From Aeromicrobium ginsengisoli (GTDB taxonomy: Bacteria; Actinomycetota; Actinomycetes; Propionibacteriales; Nocardioidaceae): a stretch of DNA of 64,000 bases. The notes beneath the pieces are model-generated. The model was not told the DNA's origin. It saw nothing but the letters and a program-made list of their open reading frames with translations, and made no database searches. A program made the translations under genes and the position numbers. Shown one piece after another: positions 33,246-40,485 of the stretch (position 1 is its first letter; each line of letters opens with the position of its first letter). The stretch spans positions 124,001 through 188,000 of the forward strand of contig NZ_SDPQ02000004.1 in assembly GCF_004134905.2 (NCBI RefSeq), read 5' to 3'.

Positions 33246-33853
33246 CCCTCGTGCAGGGCGAGACCGTCGAATGCCAGCGTGGCGATCGAGGTCGCGAGGA
33301 TGTCGGGGTCGACCGGGCCACCGGGGCGGTACCACTCGACGAGTGAGTTGACCATGCCGAACAGCAGCCGGCTGATGAGGTCGGGCGGGATGTCGGCGCG
33401 CAGCGCACCCTCGTCGACCGCGGCCTGCACGAGCGTCGCCAGGCGCTCGTCGATGCGGCGCCGGCGCTTGAGGGCGGCCAGCTCGACCTCGCTGTTGCCG
33501 TGCACGCGCAGCAGCAGCGTCACCGCCGGCAGGTGCTCGACGAGGATCCCGACCGACTCCTGCACGACGGTGCGCAGTCGCTCGTACGCACTGGTGCCCG
33601 GCTCAGCGGCTGCGGCGGAGTCGACCGCGGCCGACAGCCCGTCGAGCGCCTCGTCGAGGGCGGCGGCGAGGAGGTGCTCCTTGCTCGGCACGTGGTGATA
33701 GATCGCCGACTTGGTCAGCCCGAGCTCCTTGGCGAGGTCGCCCATGCTGGTGCCGTCGTAACCCTGGCGGTTGAACAGCTCGATCGCGCGACGGAGCACG
33801 GTCTGCTGGTCATAGCCGGGCCGGCCGCGTCGGGGTGCTGCCGCCTCGGTCAT
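33242..33853 (-). CDS. paaR: TetR family regulator, probable PaaR
   Basis: 203 aa repressor. The helix-turn-helix (LRRAIELFNRQGYDGTSMGD, then LGLTKSAIYHHVPSKEHLL) spans residues about 22-65. The ligand domain has VHGNSEVELAALKRRRRIDE near 115 and ends in VEWYRPGGPVDPDI. PaaR-type regulators bind the operator between paa operons and release it with phenylacetyl-CoA. The gene converges on paaE with overlapping stops and is 29.4-33.2 kb from its likely site at 29404-29459, which has the same accGttCGGt-type core seen for related proteins. The link is inferred from location and operator shape. Confidence 0.85.
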   Translation of the reverse strand: MTEAAAPRRGRPGYDQQTVLRRAIELFNRQGYDGTSMGDLAKELGLTKSAIYHHVPSKEHLLAAALDEALDGLSAAVDSAAAAEPGTSAYERLRTVVQESVGILVEHLPAVTLLLRVHGNSEVELAALKRRRRIDERLATLVQAAVDEGALRADIPPDLISRLLFGMVNSLVEWYRPGGPVDPDILATSIATLAFDGLALHEG

Positions 33854-33882
33854 GGCCCAAGCGTCTCACGCGGGGCGGGCGG

Positions 33883-35046
33883 CTAGGCGAACGCCGAGAG
33901 GCCCGTCAGCTCGCGGCCGATCGTCAGCTGGTGGATCTCGGCGGTGCCTTCGTACGTCAGCACCGACTCGAGATTGTTGGCGTGGCGCATGACGGAGTAC
34001 TCGCCCGAGATGCCGTTGGCGCCGAGGATCGTCCGCGCCGTGCGGGCGATCTCGAGGGCGACGCGGGTGTTGTTGAGCTTGCCGGCACTGACCTGGGCGG
34101 GCTTGAGGATGCCGGCCTCCTTGAGGCGCCCGAGGTGGACGCTCAGCAGCAACGCCGTGCCGTGGGCGACGCTCATGTCGGCGAGCTTGCCCTGGGTCAG
34201 CTGGAACGCGCCGATCGGCTTGTCGAACTGCGTGCGGGTCGTGGCGTAGTCGATCGCCGTCTCGAGGCACGATCGCGCCGCACCGGTCGTGCCGAAGACG
34301 ATGCCGAAGCGGGCCTCGTTGAGCGCACCGAGCGGACCGCGCAGGCCCTCGGCGCCGGGCAGCAGCGCCGAGCCGGGCAGCCGCATGTCCTCGAACGTCA
34401 GCTCGCTGGTGACCGACGCCCGCATCGACATCTTGTGCTTGATGGCGCGGCCGGAGAAGCCCGGGGTGTCGGTCGGCACGACGAAGCCGCGGATGCCGTC
34501 GTCGGTCTGCGCCCACACCACGACGACGTCGGCGACGCTGCCGTTCGTGATCCACATCTTCGCGCCGTTGACGACCCAGTCGTCGCCGTCGCGCTTGGCG
34601 CGCGTACGCATGCCGTTGGGGTTGGAACCGTGGTCGGGCTCGGTCAGGCCGAACGCCCCGACGTAGTCGCCGGCGGCCATGCCGGGGAGCCACTGCTGCT
34701 TCTGCTCCTCGGAGCCATAGGCATGGATCGAGTACATCGCCAGCGAGCCCTGCACCGAGAACAGCGAGCGCAGTCCGCTGTCGATCGCCTCGAGCTCGAT
34801 GCTGGCCAGCCCGTACGCCGTGGGGCCGACGCCGGCGCAGCCGTAGCCCTCGAGGTGCATGCCCAGCAGGCCGGCGCCGCCCATCTGCTTGGCGATCTCG
34901 CGGGCCGGCAGCTCGCCGGTCTCGGCCCACTCGGCGACGTGCGGCGCGAGCTGGTCCTGAGCGAACCGGCGAGCGGTGTCGCGGATGGCCCGCTCCTCGT
35001 CGCTCAGCAGGTGGTCGACGTCGAGCAGGTCATGCGGTGCGTTCAT
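33883..35046 (-). CDS. Acyl-CoA dehydrogenase, glutaryl-CoA dehydrogenase-like
   Basis: 387 aa FAD enzyme that forms a 2,3-double bond in an acyl-CoA. The FAD-binding region FGLTEPDHGSNPNGMRTRA near 133 and WVVNGAKMWITNGSVADV near 157 are intact, and the catalytic glutamate is in SVLTYEGTAEIHQLTIGREL near 365. That position and the ending fit the glutaryl-CoA dehydrogenase subgroup, which also decarboxylates. It lies between the paa genes and hmgA on the minus strand. The pathway could carry a dicarboxylyl-CoA intermediate of aromatic catabolism, but its exact substrate is not shown by sequence. Confidence 0.9.
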   Translation of the reverse strand: MNAPHDLLDVDHLLSDEERAIRDTARRFAQDQLAPHVAEWAETGELPAREIAKQMGGAGLLGMHLEGYGCAGVGPTAYGLASIELEAIDSGLRSLFSVQGSLAMYSIHAYGSEEQKQQWLPGMAAGDYVGAFGLTEPDHGSNPNGMRTRAKRDGDDWVVNGAKMWITNGSVADVVVVWAQTDDGIRGFVVPTDTPGFSGRAIKHKMSMRASVTSELTFEDMRLPGSALLPGAEGLRGPLGALNEARFGIVFGTTGAARSCLETAIDYATTRTQFDKPIGAFQLTQGKLADMSVAHGTALLLSVHLGRLKEAGILKPAQVSAGKLNNTRVALEIARTARTILGANGISGEYSVMRHANNLESVLTYEGTAEIHQLTIGRELTGLSAFA

Positions 35047-35098
35047 GGATCCACCTTCTCAGAGCAGGGTGTCGATCGTTCAGGGGCTACGGCAACGG

Positions 35099-36316
35099 CT
35101 AGGAGTCGAGCCTGCGGCCGGCCCAGGACCAGGCGTACGCGTCGTCCTCGGCGGCGAGACCGCCCTCGCCGAGCTCGAGCGGCCGGAACGTGTCGACCAT
35201 GACGGCGAGCTCGTCGAACGCCTCGACGCCGAGGCTCGCCTCGATCGCGCTCGGCTGCGGCCCGTGGGCGTACCCGCCGGGGTGCAGCGAGATCGACCCC
35301 TTGTCGATGCCGGATCCTTTGCGTGCCTCGTAGTCGCCGTCGACGTAGAACATGACCTCGTCGGAGTCGACGTTGGAGTGGTAGTAGGGCACCGGGATCG
35401 CCAGCGGGTGGTAGTCGACCTTGCGCGGGACGAAGTTGCAGACCACGAAGTTCTGGCCCTCGAACACCTGGTGCACCGGCGGCGGCTGGTGCACGCGGCC
35501 GGTGATGGGCTCGTAGTCCGACACGTTGAACGTGTAGGGGTAGAGGCAGCCGTCCCAGCCGACCACGTCGAAGGGGTGGGTGTCGTACGTCATCCGGCTG
35601 CCGACGATGCCGTTGGCGCCGGAGCCGCGGTGCTTGACGAGGACCTCGACGTCGATGCCCTCGACGAGCAGGGGAGTCTCCGGGCCGTGCAGGTCGCGCT
35701 CGCAGTAGGGCGCGTGCTCGAGCAGCTGGCCGTAGCGCGACAGGTAGCGCTTGGGCGGTGCGACGTGGCTGTTGGACTCGATCGCGTACGCGCGCACCCC
35801 GCCCGTTGAGCCTGTCGAAGCGTCGGGGAGCCAACGGTGCGTCGTGGCGCGGGGGATGATGACGTAGTCGCCGGTGCGGAACGACAGGGCGCCGAAGACC
35901 GTCTCGACCGTGCCGGAGCCGGCCTCGATGAAGACGCACTCGTCGCCGATCGCGTTGCGGTAGAGCGGCGAGGGAGCGCTGCCCACGACGTACGAGATGC
36001 GGACGTCGCCGTTACCGAGCACGAGGCGGCGGCCGGTGACGAGGTCCGTGGCCGAAGGGTCGGTGTCGGCGAACAGCGAGGGCAGGCGCAGGTGGCGGGG
36101 CTTGAGCGGGTGGTTGGCGGTCGTGGCGTGGTCGGGGAGGTCCCAGACCTCCGACGCGACGATGCCCGACGGGACGCCGAGGTGGTAGAGCAGCGACGAG
36201 TCGCTCGAGAAGCCCTCCTCGCCCATGAGCTCCTCGCGGTGCAGGGCACCCTCGGGCGTACGGAACTGCGTGTGGCGCTTGGGCGGGATCTGCCCGACGC
36301 TGCGGTAGTGGGCCAC
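35099..36316 (-). CDS. hmgA: Homogentisate 1,2-dioxygenase
   Basis: 405 aa iron enzyme opening the homogentisate ring to maleylacetoacetate. Cupin-fold landmarks are VIIPRATTHRWLP near residue 154, VVGWDGCLYPYTFNVSDYEP near 268, FVVCNFVPRKVDYHPLAIPVPYYHSN near 308 with a metal-ligand Glu in SDEVMFYV, and the closing GSISLHPGGYAHGPQP near 352 with conserved His. GTG 36316 is chosen because aggag precedes it; the frame extends 48 bp more without support. Residues near 166-170 read Ser-Thr-Gly-Ser-Thr, encoded by an in-frame copy of the dispersed repeat. The gene is divergent from a hypothetical gene and fahA across an IclR-like operator. Confidence 0.95.
   Translation of the reverse strand: MAHYRSVGQIPPKRHTQFRTPEGALHREELMGEEGFSSDSSLLYHLGVPSGIVASEVWDLPDHATTANHPLKPRHLRLPSLFADTDPSATDLVTGRRLVLGNGDVRISYVVGSAPSPLYRNAIGDECVFIEAGSGTVETVFGALSFRTGDYVIIPRATTHRWLPDASTGSTGGVRAYAIESNSHVAPPKRYLSRYGQLLEHAPYCERDLHGPETPLLVEGIDVEVLVKHRGSGANGIVGSRMTYDTHPFDVVGWDGCLYPYTFNVSDYEPITGRVHQPPPVHQVFEGQNFVVCNFVPRKVDYHPLAIPVPYYHSNVDSDEVMFYVDGDYEARKGSGIDKGSISLHPGGYAHGPQPSAIEASLGVEAFDELAVMVDTFRPLELGEGGLAAEDDAYAWSWAGRRLDS
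35805..35820 (-). repeat. Dispersed repeat, copy 3 (inside hmgA)
   Basis: In reverse orientation the motif reads cttcgacaggctcaac and is translated within hmgA as Ser-Thr-Gly-Ser-Thr, between WLPDA and GGVRAYAIE. The reading frame is kept, so an insertion of this sequence enlarged a surface loop of the enzyme. Together with the paaE copy this gives two proteins of the same catabolic island carrying the same repeat-encoded pentapeptide. Confidence 0.75.
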
Positions 36317-36331
36317 GAGGACTCCTGTGTC

Positions 36332-36354
36332 CGGATAACGGATACAACTATCCG
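36332..36354. promoter_or_regulatory. Operator between hmgA and the fahA operon
   Basis: CGGATA (36339-36344), caac, TATCCG (36349-36354) is a perfect 6-bp dyad with a 4-bp centre, and a further CGGATA half-site lies at 36332-36337. It sits in the 67-bp gap between the divergent hmgA (36316) and the 36384 gene, overlapping both promoters. The IclR-family regulator at 38444-39076 downstream is the natural candidate to bind it. Function is inferred from symmetry and position. Confidence 0.65.
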
Positions 36355-36371
36355 ATAATAACATGACCCGC

Positions 36372-36377
36372 TAGGGT
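36372..36377 (+). promoter_or_regulatory. Leaderless -10 box for the 36384 gene
   Basis: TAGGGT lies 6 nt before GTG 36384, the spacing expected when transcription begins at the start codon. No ribosome binding site is visible. The box follows the IclR-type operator at 36332-36354, placing the repressor site directly upstream of the promoter. Confidence 0.5.
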
Positions 36378-36383
36378 GATGGC

Positions 36384-37208
36384 GTGACAATTCCTGGCCG
36401 TCTCACCGCGCTGGTCGACGACGCCGCGATGTTCCCGCCCGGCAACGCGCCCGTCGATGTCGCGATCCGCGAGCACCTCGGTCATCGCTCCAGCGCGTAC
36501 GCCCCGCTGATCGGACCGTTGCTGGTCCGCGACACCGATGTCGATCGCGTGCCCGAACTGACGCACGAGTCGCTTGCGATCGGGGTCGTCGCGACCTCGG
36601 GTCCGCGCGGGCTGGAGCAGTCGATCGCCGCGCTGCACGACGTCCCGCACATCCGGGTGGTCGCGTTCGAGATCCCGCTGGGTGACCTGTCGGCGGGAGA
36701 GCTGGTCTCCGCGCTGGCGGTGCCGGACGATGTCACGGTGTCGGTCGAGCTGCCGCGTGTGCCGGCCGGCCCTGGCGCCGAGTGGCTCAACGCTGCGGAC
36801 GAGATCCGCGCCGCCGGCTGGCAGGTCAAGTTCCGCACCGGCGGAGTCGAGCCGTCGGCCCATCCCGACGAGCACGAGCTCGCCGCGGTGCTGGCTGCGC
36901 TGGTGCCGCGCCGGTTCAAGCTGACGGCGGGACTGCATCACGCCGTGCGCAACACCCAGGCCGGGACAGGCTTCGAGCAGCACGGATTCGTCAACATCAT
37001 GGTGGCCGTGCGCCGGCTGCTGGTCGGCTCCACCGCGGATCAAGCGGCTGAGGTGCTCGCGATCCGCGATGGTGGCAGGCTGGCGGCCGAGGTCGGGTCG
37101 TGGACCGCTGACGACGCGGCTGCCGTGCGAGAGACGTTCCGTGGCTTCGGCTGCTGCGGCGTGACCGAACCATACGAAGACCTCCTCGAGCTGGGACTGA
37201 TCGCATGA
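36384..37208 (+). CDS. Unrecognised barrel-like protein between hmgA and fahA
   Basis: 274 aa soluble protein of unknown function. It alternates short strands and helices as in a TIM barrel: AIGVVATSGPRGLEQSIAAL near 66, VVAFEIPLGDLSAGEL near 92, VSVELPRVPAGPGAEW near 117, VKFRTGGVE near 144, FKLTAGLHHAVRNT near 177 and GFVNIMVAVRRL near 199. The conserved-looking polar groups KFRTGG and the double His in AGLHHAVR are candidate active-site residues, and FGCCGVTEP near 255 holds two cysteines. GTG 36384 follows a TAGGGT box. The stop overlaps the fahA start by 4 bp, so it is translated with fumarylacetoacetase. It may supply the missing isomerase step; this is a hypothesis. Confidence 0.8.
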   Translation: MTIPGRLTALVDDAAMFPPGNAPVDVAIREHLGHRSSAYAPLIGPLLVRDTDVDRVPELTHESLAIGVVATSGPRGLEQSIAALHDVPHIRVVAFEIPLGDLSAGELVSALAVPDDVTVSVELPRVPAGPGAEWLNAADEIRAAGWQVKFRTGGVEPSAHPDEHELAAVLAALVPRRFKLTAGLHHAVRNTQAGTGFEQHGFVNIMVAVRRLLVGSTADQAAEVLAIRDGGRLAAEVGSWTADDAAAVRETFRGFGCCGVTEPYEDLLELGLIA

Positions 37209-38356
37209 CCGGATTCGGAATCGACCACCTGCCCTATGGCGTCGCATCGCACGAGGGGCGTGAGCTGGTCGTCGTACGCCTCGATGACGATGTGATCGAC
37301 CTGGCTGCGTTGGCTGCGGTGTCGCCGCCCGGTCTCGACCCCGCGGTGTTGGCGGGTCCGTCACTCGGTCCGCTGATGGCTGCCGGCCCTGGCGCGTGGG
37401 CGGCCGTACGCGCATGGCTCCAGGACGTTCTCCCTGGCTCATCTGCCGGGCGCATCCCGCTGGCCGAGGTCGAGATGCGGATGCGGAGGCCGTTCATGGT
37501 CGCGGACTACGTCGACTTCTACGCCTCCCTCAATCACGCCTCCAACGTGGGCAGGATCTTCCGCCCCGACGCCGAGCCCCTGTTGCCCAACTGGCGACAC
37601 CTGCCGGTCGGCTACCACGGTCGCGCCGGCACCGTCGTCCCGTCCGGCACCCCGATCGTCCGCCCTGCCGGTCAACGCCGACCGGGCGCTGACGGGCGTC
37701 CCGGCTTCGGGCCGTCGCAGGCACTGGACATCGAGGCCGAGCTCGGTTTCGTCGTCGGTGCACCGAGCCGCATGGGCGAGCCCGTGCCGGCCGGCGCGTT
37801 CGCCGATCACGTGTTCGGGGTGACGTTGCTCAACGACTGGTCGGCTCGCGACATCCAGGCCTGGGAGTACGTCCCGCTGGGCCCGTTCCTCGGCAAGTCG
37901 TTCGCGACCTCGATCTCGCCATGGATCACCCCGCTCTCCGCGCTGCAGGACGTACGTACCCCGTTGCCGGGCCAGGACCCGGAACCGCTGGACTACCTGC
38001 AGGTCGCCGAGCCGGCCGGCTATGCCATCGACCTGGAGGTCGTGGTCAACGGCACCGTCGTGTCACGGCCGCCGTACGCATCGATGTACTGGTCGCCCGC
38101 CCAGATGCTGGCCCACATGACCGTCAACGGTGCCTCGCTGCGTACGGGTGACCTCTACGGCTCGGGCACGATCTCCGGCCCCGACCGCGACCAGCGCGGA
38201 TCGTTCCTCGAGCTGTCGTGGGGCGGCACGGAACCGTTCGCGCTCGCCGACGGCACCACCCGAACGTACCTCCAGGACGGCGACACCGTCACGATCCGCG
38301 CCACCGCCGGCTCGATCACCTTGGGCGAGGTCGCAGGCACGATCACCTCGCGCTGA
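37205..38356 (+). CDS. fahA: Fumarylacetoacetase
   Basis: 383 aa enzyme cleaving fumarylacetoacetate to fumarate and acetoacetate, the last step of tyrosine and homogentisate breakdown. The N-terminal domain ends near residue 100. Active-site and metal motifs of the C-terminal FAH fold are FMVADYVDFYASLNHASNVG near 98, WRHLPVGYHGRAGTVVPSG near 131, DIEAELGFVVG near 175, NDWSARDIQAWEYVPLGPF near 210, GKSFATSISPWITP near 232 and GDLYGSGTISG near 316. The start overlaps the preceding unknown gene (ATGA at 37205-37208). Maleylacetoacetate isomerase is not found beside it. Confidence 0.95.
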   Translation: MTGFGIDHLPYGVASHEGRELVVVRLDDDVIDLAALAAVSPPGLDPAVLAGPSLGPLMAAGPGAWAAVRAWLQDVLPGSSAGRIPLAEVEMRMRRPFMVADYVDFYASLNHASNVGRIFRPDAEPLLPNWRHLPVGYHGRAGTVVPSGTPIVRPAGQRRPGADGRPGFGPSQALDIEAELGFVVGAPSRMGEPVPAGAFADHVFGVTLLNDWSARDIQAWEYVPLGPFLGKSFATSISPWITPLSALQDVRTPLPGQDPEPLDYLQVAEPAGYAIDLEVVVNGTVVSRPPYASMYWSPAQMLAHMTVNGASLRTGDLYGSGTISGPDRDQRGSFLELSWGGTEPFALADGTTRTYLQDGDTVTIRATAGSITLGEVAGTITSR

Positions 38357-38358
38357 GC

Positions 38359-38433
38359 GGTGGATCGTCCACCTTGACGGTCGAGCGGTGGATCTTCCAC
38401 CGTTTGGTCGCTCATACGGTGGAGAATCCACCG
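38359..38433. repeat. Three tandem GGTGGA/TCCACC hairpins
   Basis: Three perfect stems with 3-nt loops follow the fahA stop: GGTGGA-tcg-TCCACC (38359-38373), CGGTGGA-tct-TCCACCG (38386-38402) and CGGTGGA-gaa-TCCACCG (38417-38433). The stems are identical while loops and spacers differ, a sign of selection on pairing or of a spreading palindromic unit. They lie between the convergent fahA and iclR genes and could act as a two-way transcription barrier or protein-binding array. There is no U-run, so a classical intrinsic terminator is not shown. Confidence 0.75.
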
Positions 38434-38443
38434 CCCGAGGTGC

Positions 38444-39076
38444 CTAGGCCAGGGCTTCGGCGACGGCTTGCGCCGCGGCCAGCACGAGCGGCTCGACGGT
38501 CTTGGCGTCGATGTCGTGCAGGCTGACGATGCCGACCGACGCCTCGAGGCCGGGCACGCCCCGCACCGGCGCGGCCAGTCCCGCGGCGCCGGGCTGGAGC
38601 TCGCCGGAGGTGCTGGCGACACCGTCCTTGGCAGCGCGGCCCAGCAGGATCGCCTTGCCTGCCGCGCCGGCGTCAAGGCGGTGACGCGCACCGACCCGGT
38701 AGGCCACGTGCATGTCGCTGCGGCTCGGCTCGACCACGACGAGTGCCACGGCGTCCTCGCCGTCGGCGATCGTCAGGTGCGCCGTCGTCCCGCTGGCATC
38801 GGCGAGCCGCGTGAGCGCCGGGGTGGCGCGCGACTTGAGCTCGGGGAGGTACGCGTTGCGGAACGCCATCATGCCGAACCCGGCGCCGATGCGACCCTGC
38901 TCGTCGCGGTGCAGCAGGTCGTGCTCCTCGAGCGTGACGATGAGCCGGTAGGCCACGGTGCGGCTGATCCCGAGTGACTCGGCGATCTCGTTGATCGTGA
39001 ACCGCGACTCCGACCCGGCGACGAGCCCCAGGATGCGCAGTCCACGGTCGAGCGTCTGCGCGGTCTCGGCTGCCAT
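38444..39076 (-). CDS. IclR family transcriptional regulator
   Basis: 210 aa, slightly shorter than the usual 240-270 aa. The winged helix-turn-helix (AQTLDRGLRILGLVAGSESR, then IAESLGISRTVAYRLIVTLEEHDLL) occupies residues about 6-62. The effector domain has ADASGTTAHLTIADGEDAVAL near 104 and RVGARHRLDAGAAGKAILLG near 130. IclR proteins near homogentisate genes usually respond to an aromatic intermediate. It is a good candidate for the CGGATA dyad at 36332-36354. ATG 39076 begins the family-like MAAETAQTLDRG. Confidence 0.9.
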   Translation of the reverse strand: MAAETAQTLDRGLRILGLVAGSESRFTINEIAESLGISRTVAYRLIVTLEEHDLLHRDEQGRIGAGFGMMAFRNAYLPELKSRATPALTRLADASGTTAHLTIADGEDAVALVVVEPSRSDMHVAYRVGARHRLDAGAAGKAILLGRAAKDGVASTSGELQPGAAGLAAPVRGVPGLEASVGIVSLHDIDAKTVEPLVLAAAQAVAEALA

Positions 39077-39113
39077 CGGTCCTCCTCGGTCGGTCGTTGA
39101 AGTCTGGCAGGCG

Positions 39114-40478
39114 TCAGAACACCGCGCCGGGATTGAGGATGCCCTGCGGATCGAGGGCGGCCTTGACCCGGCGGTTGAGGTCCATGGCCTCCGGGCCGAG
39201 ATAGGCCGGCAGCCAGTCCTTCTTGAGCCGGCCGACGCCGTGCTCGCCCGTGATCGTGCCGCCGAGGCCGATCGCCAGATCCATGATCTGACCGTATGCG
39301 GCTTGAGCCCGCGCACTCTCGTCGGGATCGGACGCGTCGAACACGATCAGGGGGTGCGTGTTGCCGTCGCCGGCGTGCGCGACGACCGCGACGGTGATGA
39401 CGTGCTCCTCGGCGATCGCCTCGATGCCACGGACCAGTGCCCCGAGCTGGGGGACGGGCACACCGACGTCCTCGAGCAGCAGCGAGCCCTGGCGCTCCAG
39501 CGACGGGATGACCATGCGGCGCGCCACGACGAACGCTTCTCCGGTCTCGGCGTCGTCGGTGGAGAACACTTCGGTGCTGTGGTTGGCCTGGCAGATGGCG
39601 GTGACCTCGGCGATCTCGGCGACGCCGTGGGTCGCGGGCTCGTCGGACTGCACGACGAGCATGGCCTCGGCGGTGCGGTCCAGGCCCATCATCGTGACGT
39701 CCTCGACGGCGTTGATCGACGTGCGATCCATGAGCTCGAGCATCGCCGGGCGCATCGTGCGGGTGAGGTCGAGGACTGTCCGGGTCGCGTCGTCGAGCGA
39801 TGCGAACGTGGCGACGAGTGTGCAGGGCGGGCGCTGTGCCGGCACGAGCCGCAGCAGGACGCGCGTGATGATCCCGAGCGTGCCCTCGCTGCCGACGAAC
39901 AGCTTGGTCAGCGACAGCCCCGCGGCGTCCTTGAGTCGCGGACCACCGAGCTCGACCGCGGTGCCGTCGGCGAGGACCACGGTCATGCCCAGGACGTAGT
40001 CGCTCGTGACGCCGTACTTGACGCAGCACAGCCCGCCCGCGTTGGTCGCGACGTTGCCGCCGATCGAGCAGATCTCGTACGACGAGGGATCCGGCGGGTA
40101 CCAGAGCCCGTGCTCGGCAGCGGCGGCCTTGACCTCGGTGTTCAGGGCGCCGGGTTCGACGACGGCGATGCGGGTCGCCGGGTCGATCTCGACCGCGCGC
40201 ATACGCTCCACCGAGACGACGAGGCAGCCGGAGAGCGCCGACGCTCCACCGGACAGCCCGGTCCCGGCGCCACGTGGGACGACGGCGAGTTCGTGGCGGG
40301 CGGCGAAGCGTACGGCTGACTGCACGTCCGCCGTCGACGTCGCGCGTACGACCGCGAGGGGGACACCGGCTCCGGGGTCGTTGGCCCGGTCCCACCGGTA
40401 GCCGGCCATCCGGTCCGGGTCGACCAGCAACGCTCCGGCGGGCAGCTCAGCCGCGAGCGCGTCGAGGTCGGGTGTCAC
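39114..40478 (-). CDS. FAD-linked oxidase, glycolate oxidase GlcD-like
   Basis: 454 aa FAD enzyme of the VAO/PCMH type oxidising a 2-hydroxy acid such as glycolate or D-lactate. FAD-binding landmarks are VVPRGAGTGLSGGASALSG near residue 66, VVEPGALNTEVKAAA near 106, DPSSYEICSIGGNVATNAGG near 127 and KLFVGSEGTLGIITRV near 190. The metal and substrate His residues lie in VVAHAGDGNTHPLIVF near 362, and the C-terminal GEHGVGRLKKDWL near 408 is also characteristic. It reads in the same direction as the IclR gene, 37 bp upstream. Electron acceptor and substrate cannot be fixed by sequence. Confidence 0.92.
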   Translation of the reverse strand: MTPDLDALAAELPAGALLVDPDRMAGYRWDRANDPGAGVPLAVVRATSTADVQSAVRFAARHELAVVPRGAGTGLSGGASALSGCLVVSVERMRAVEIDPATRIAVVEPGALNTEVKAAAAEHGLWYPPDPSSYEICSIGGNVATNAGGLCCVKYGVTSDYVLGMTVVLADGTAVELGGPRLKDAAGLSLTKLFVGSEGTLGIITRVLLRLVPAQRPPCTLVATFASLDDATRTVLDLTRTMRPAMLELMDRTSINAVEDVTMMGLDRTAEAMLVVQSDEPATHGVAEIAEVTAICQANHSTEVFSTDDAETGEAFVVARRMVIPSLERQGSLLLEDVGVPVPQLGALVRGIEAIAEEHVITVAVVAHAGDGNTHPLIVFDASDPDESARAQAAYGQIMDLAIGLGGTITGEHGVGRLKKDWLPAYLGPEAMDLNRRVKAALDPQGILNPGAVF

Positions 40479-40485
40479 CGCGGGC

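Noticed and set aside
38357-38443. CRISPR array
   Set aside because: Three palindromic units of 15-17 bp with variable spacing of 12-14 nt are too short and irregular for CRISPR repeats and spacers; hairpins are a better description.
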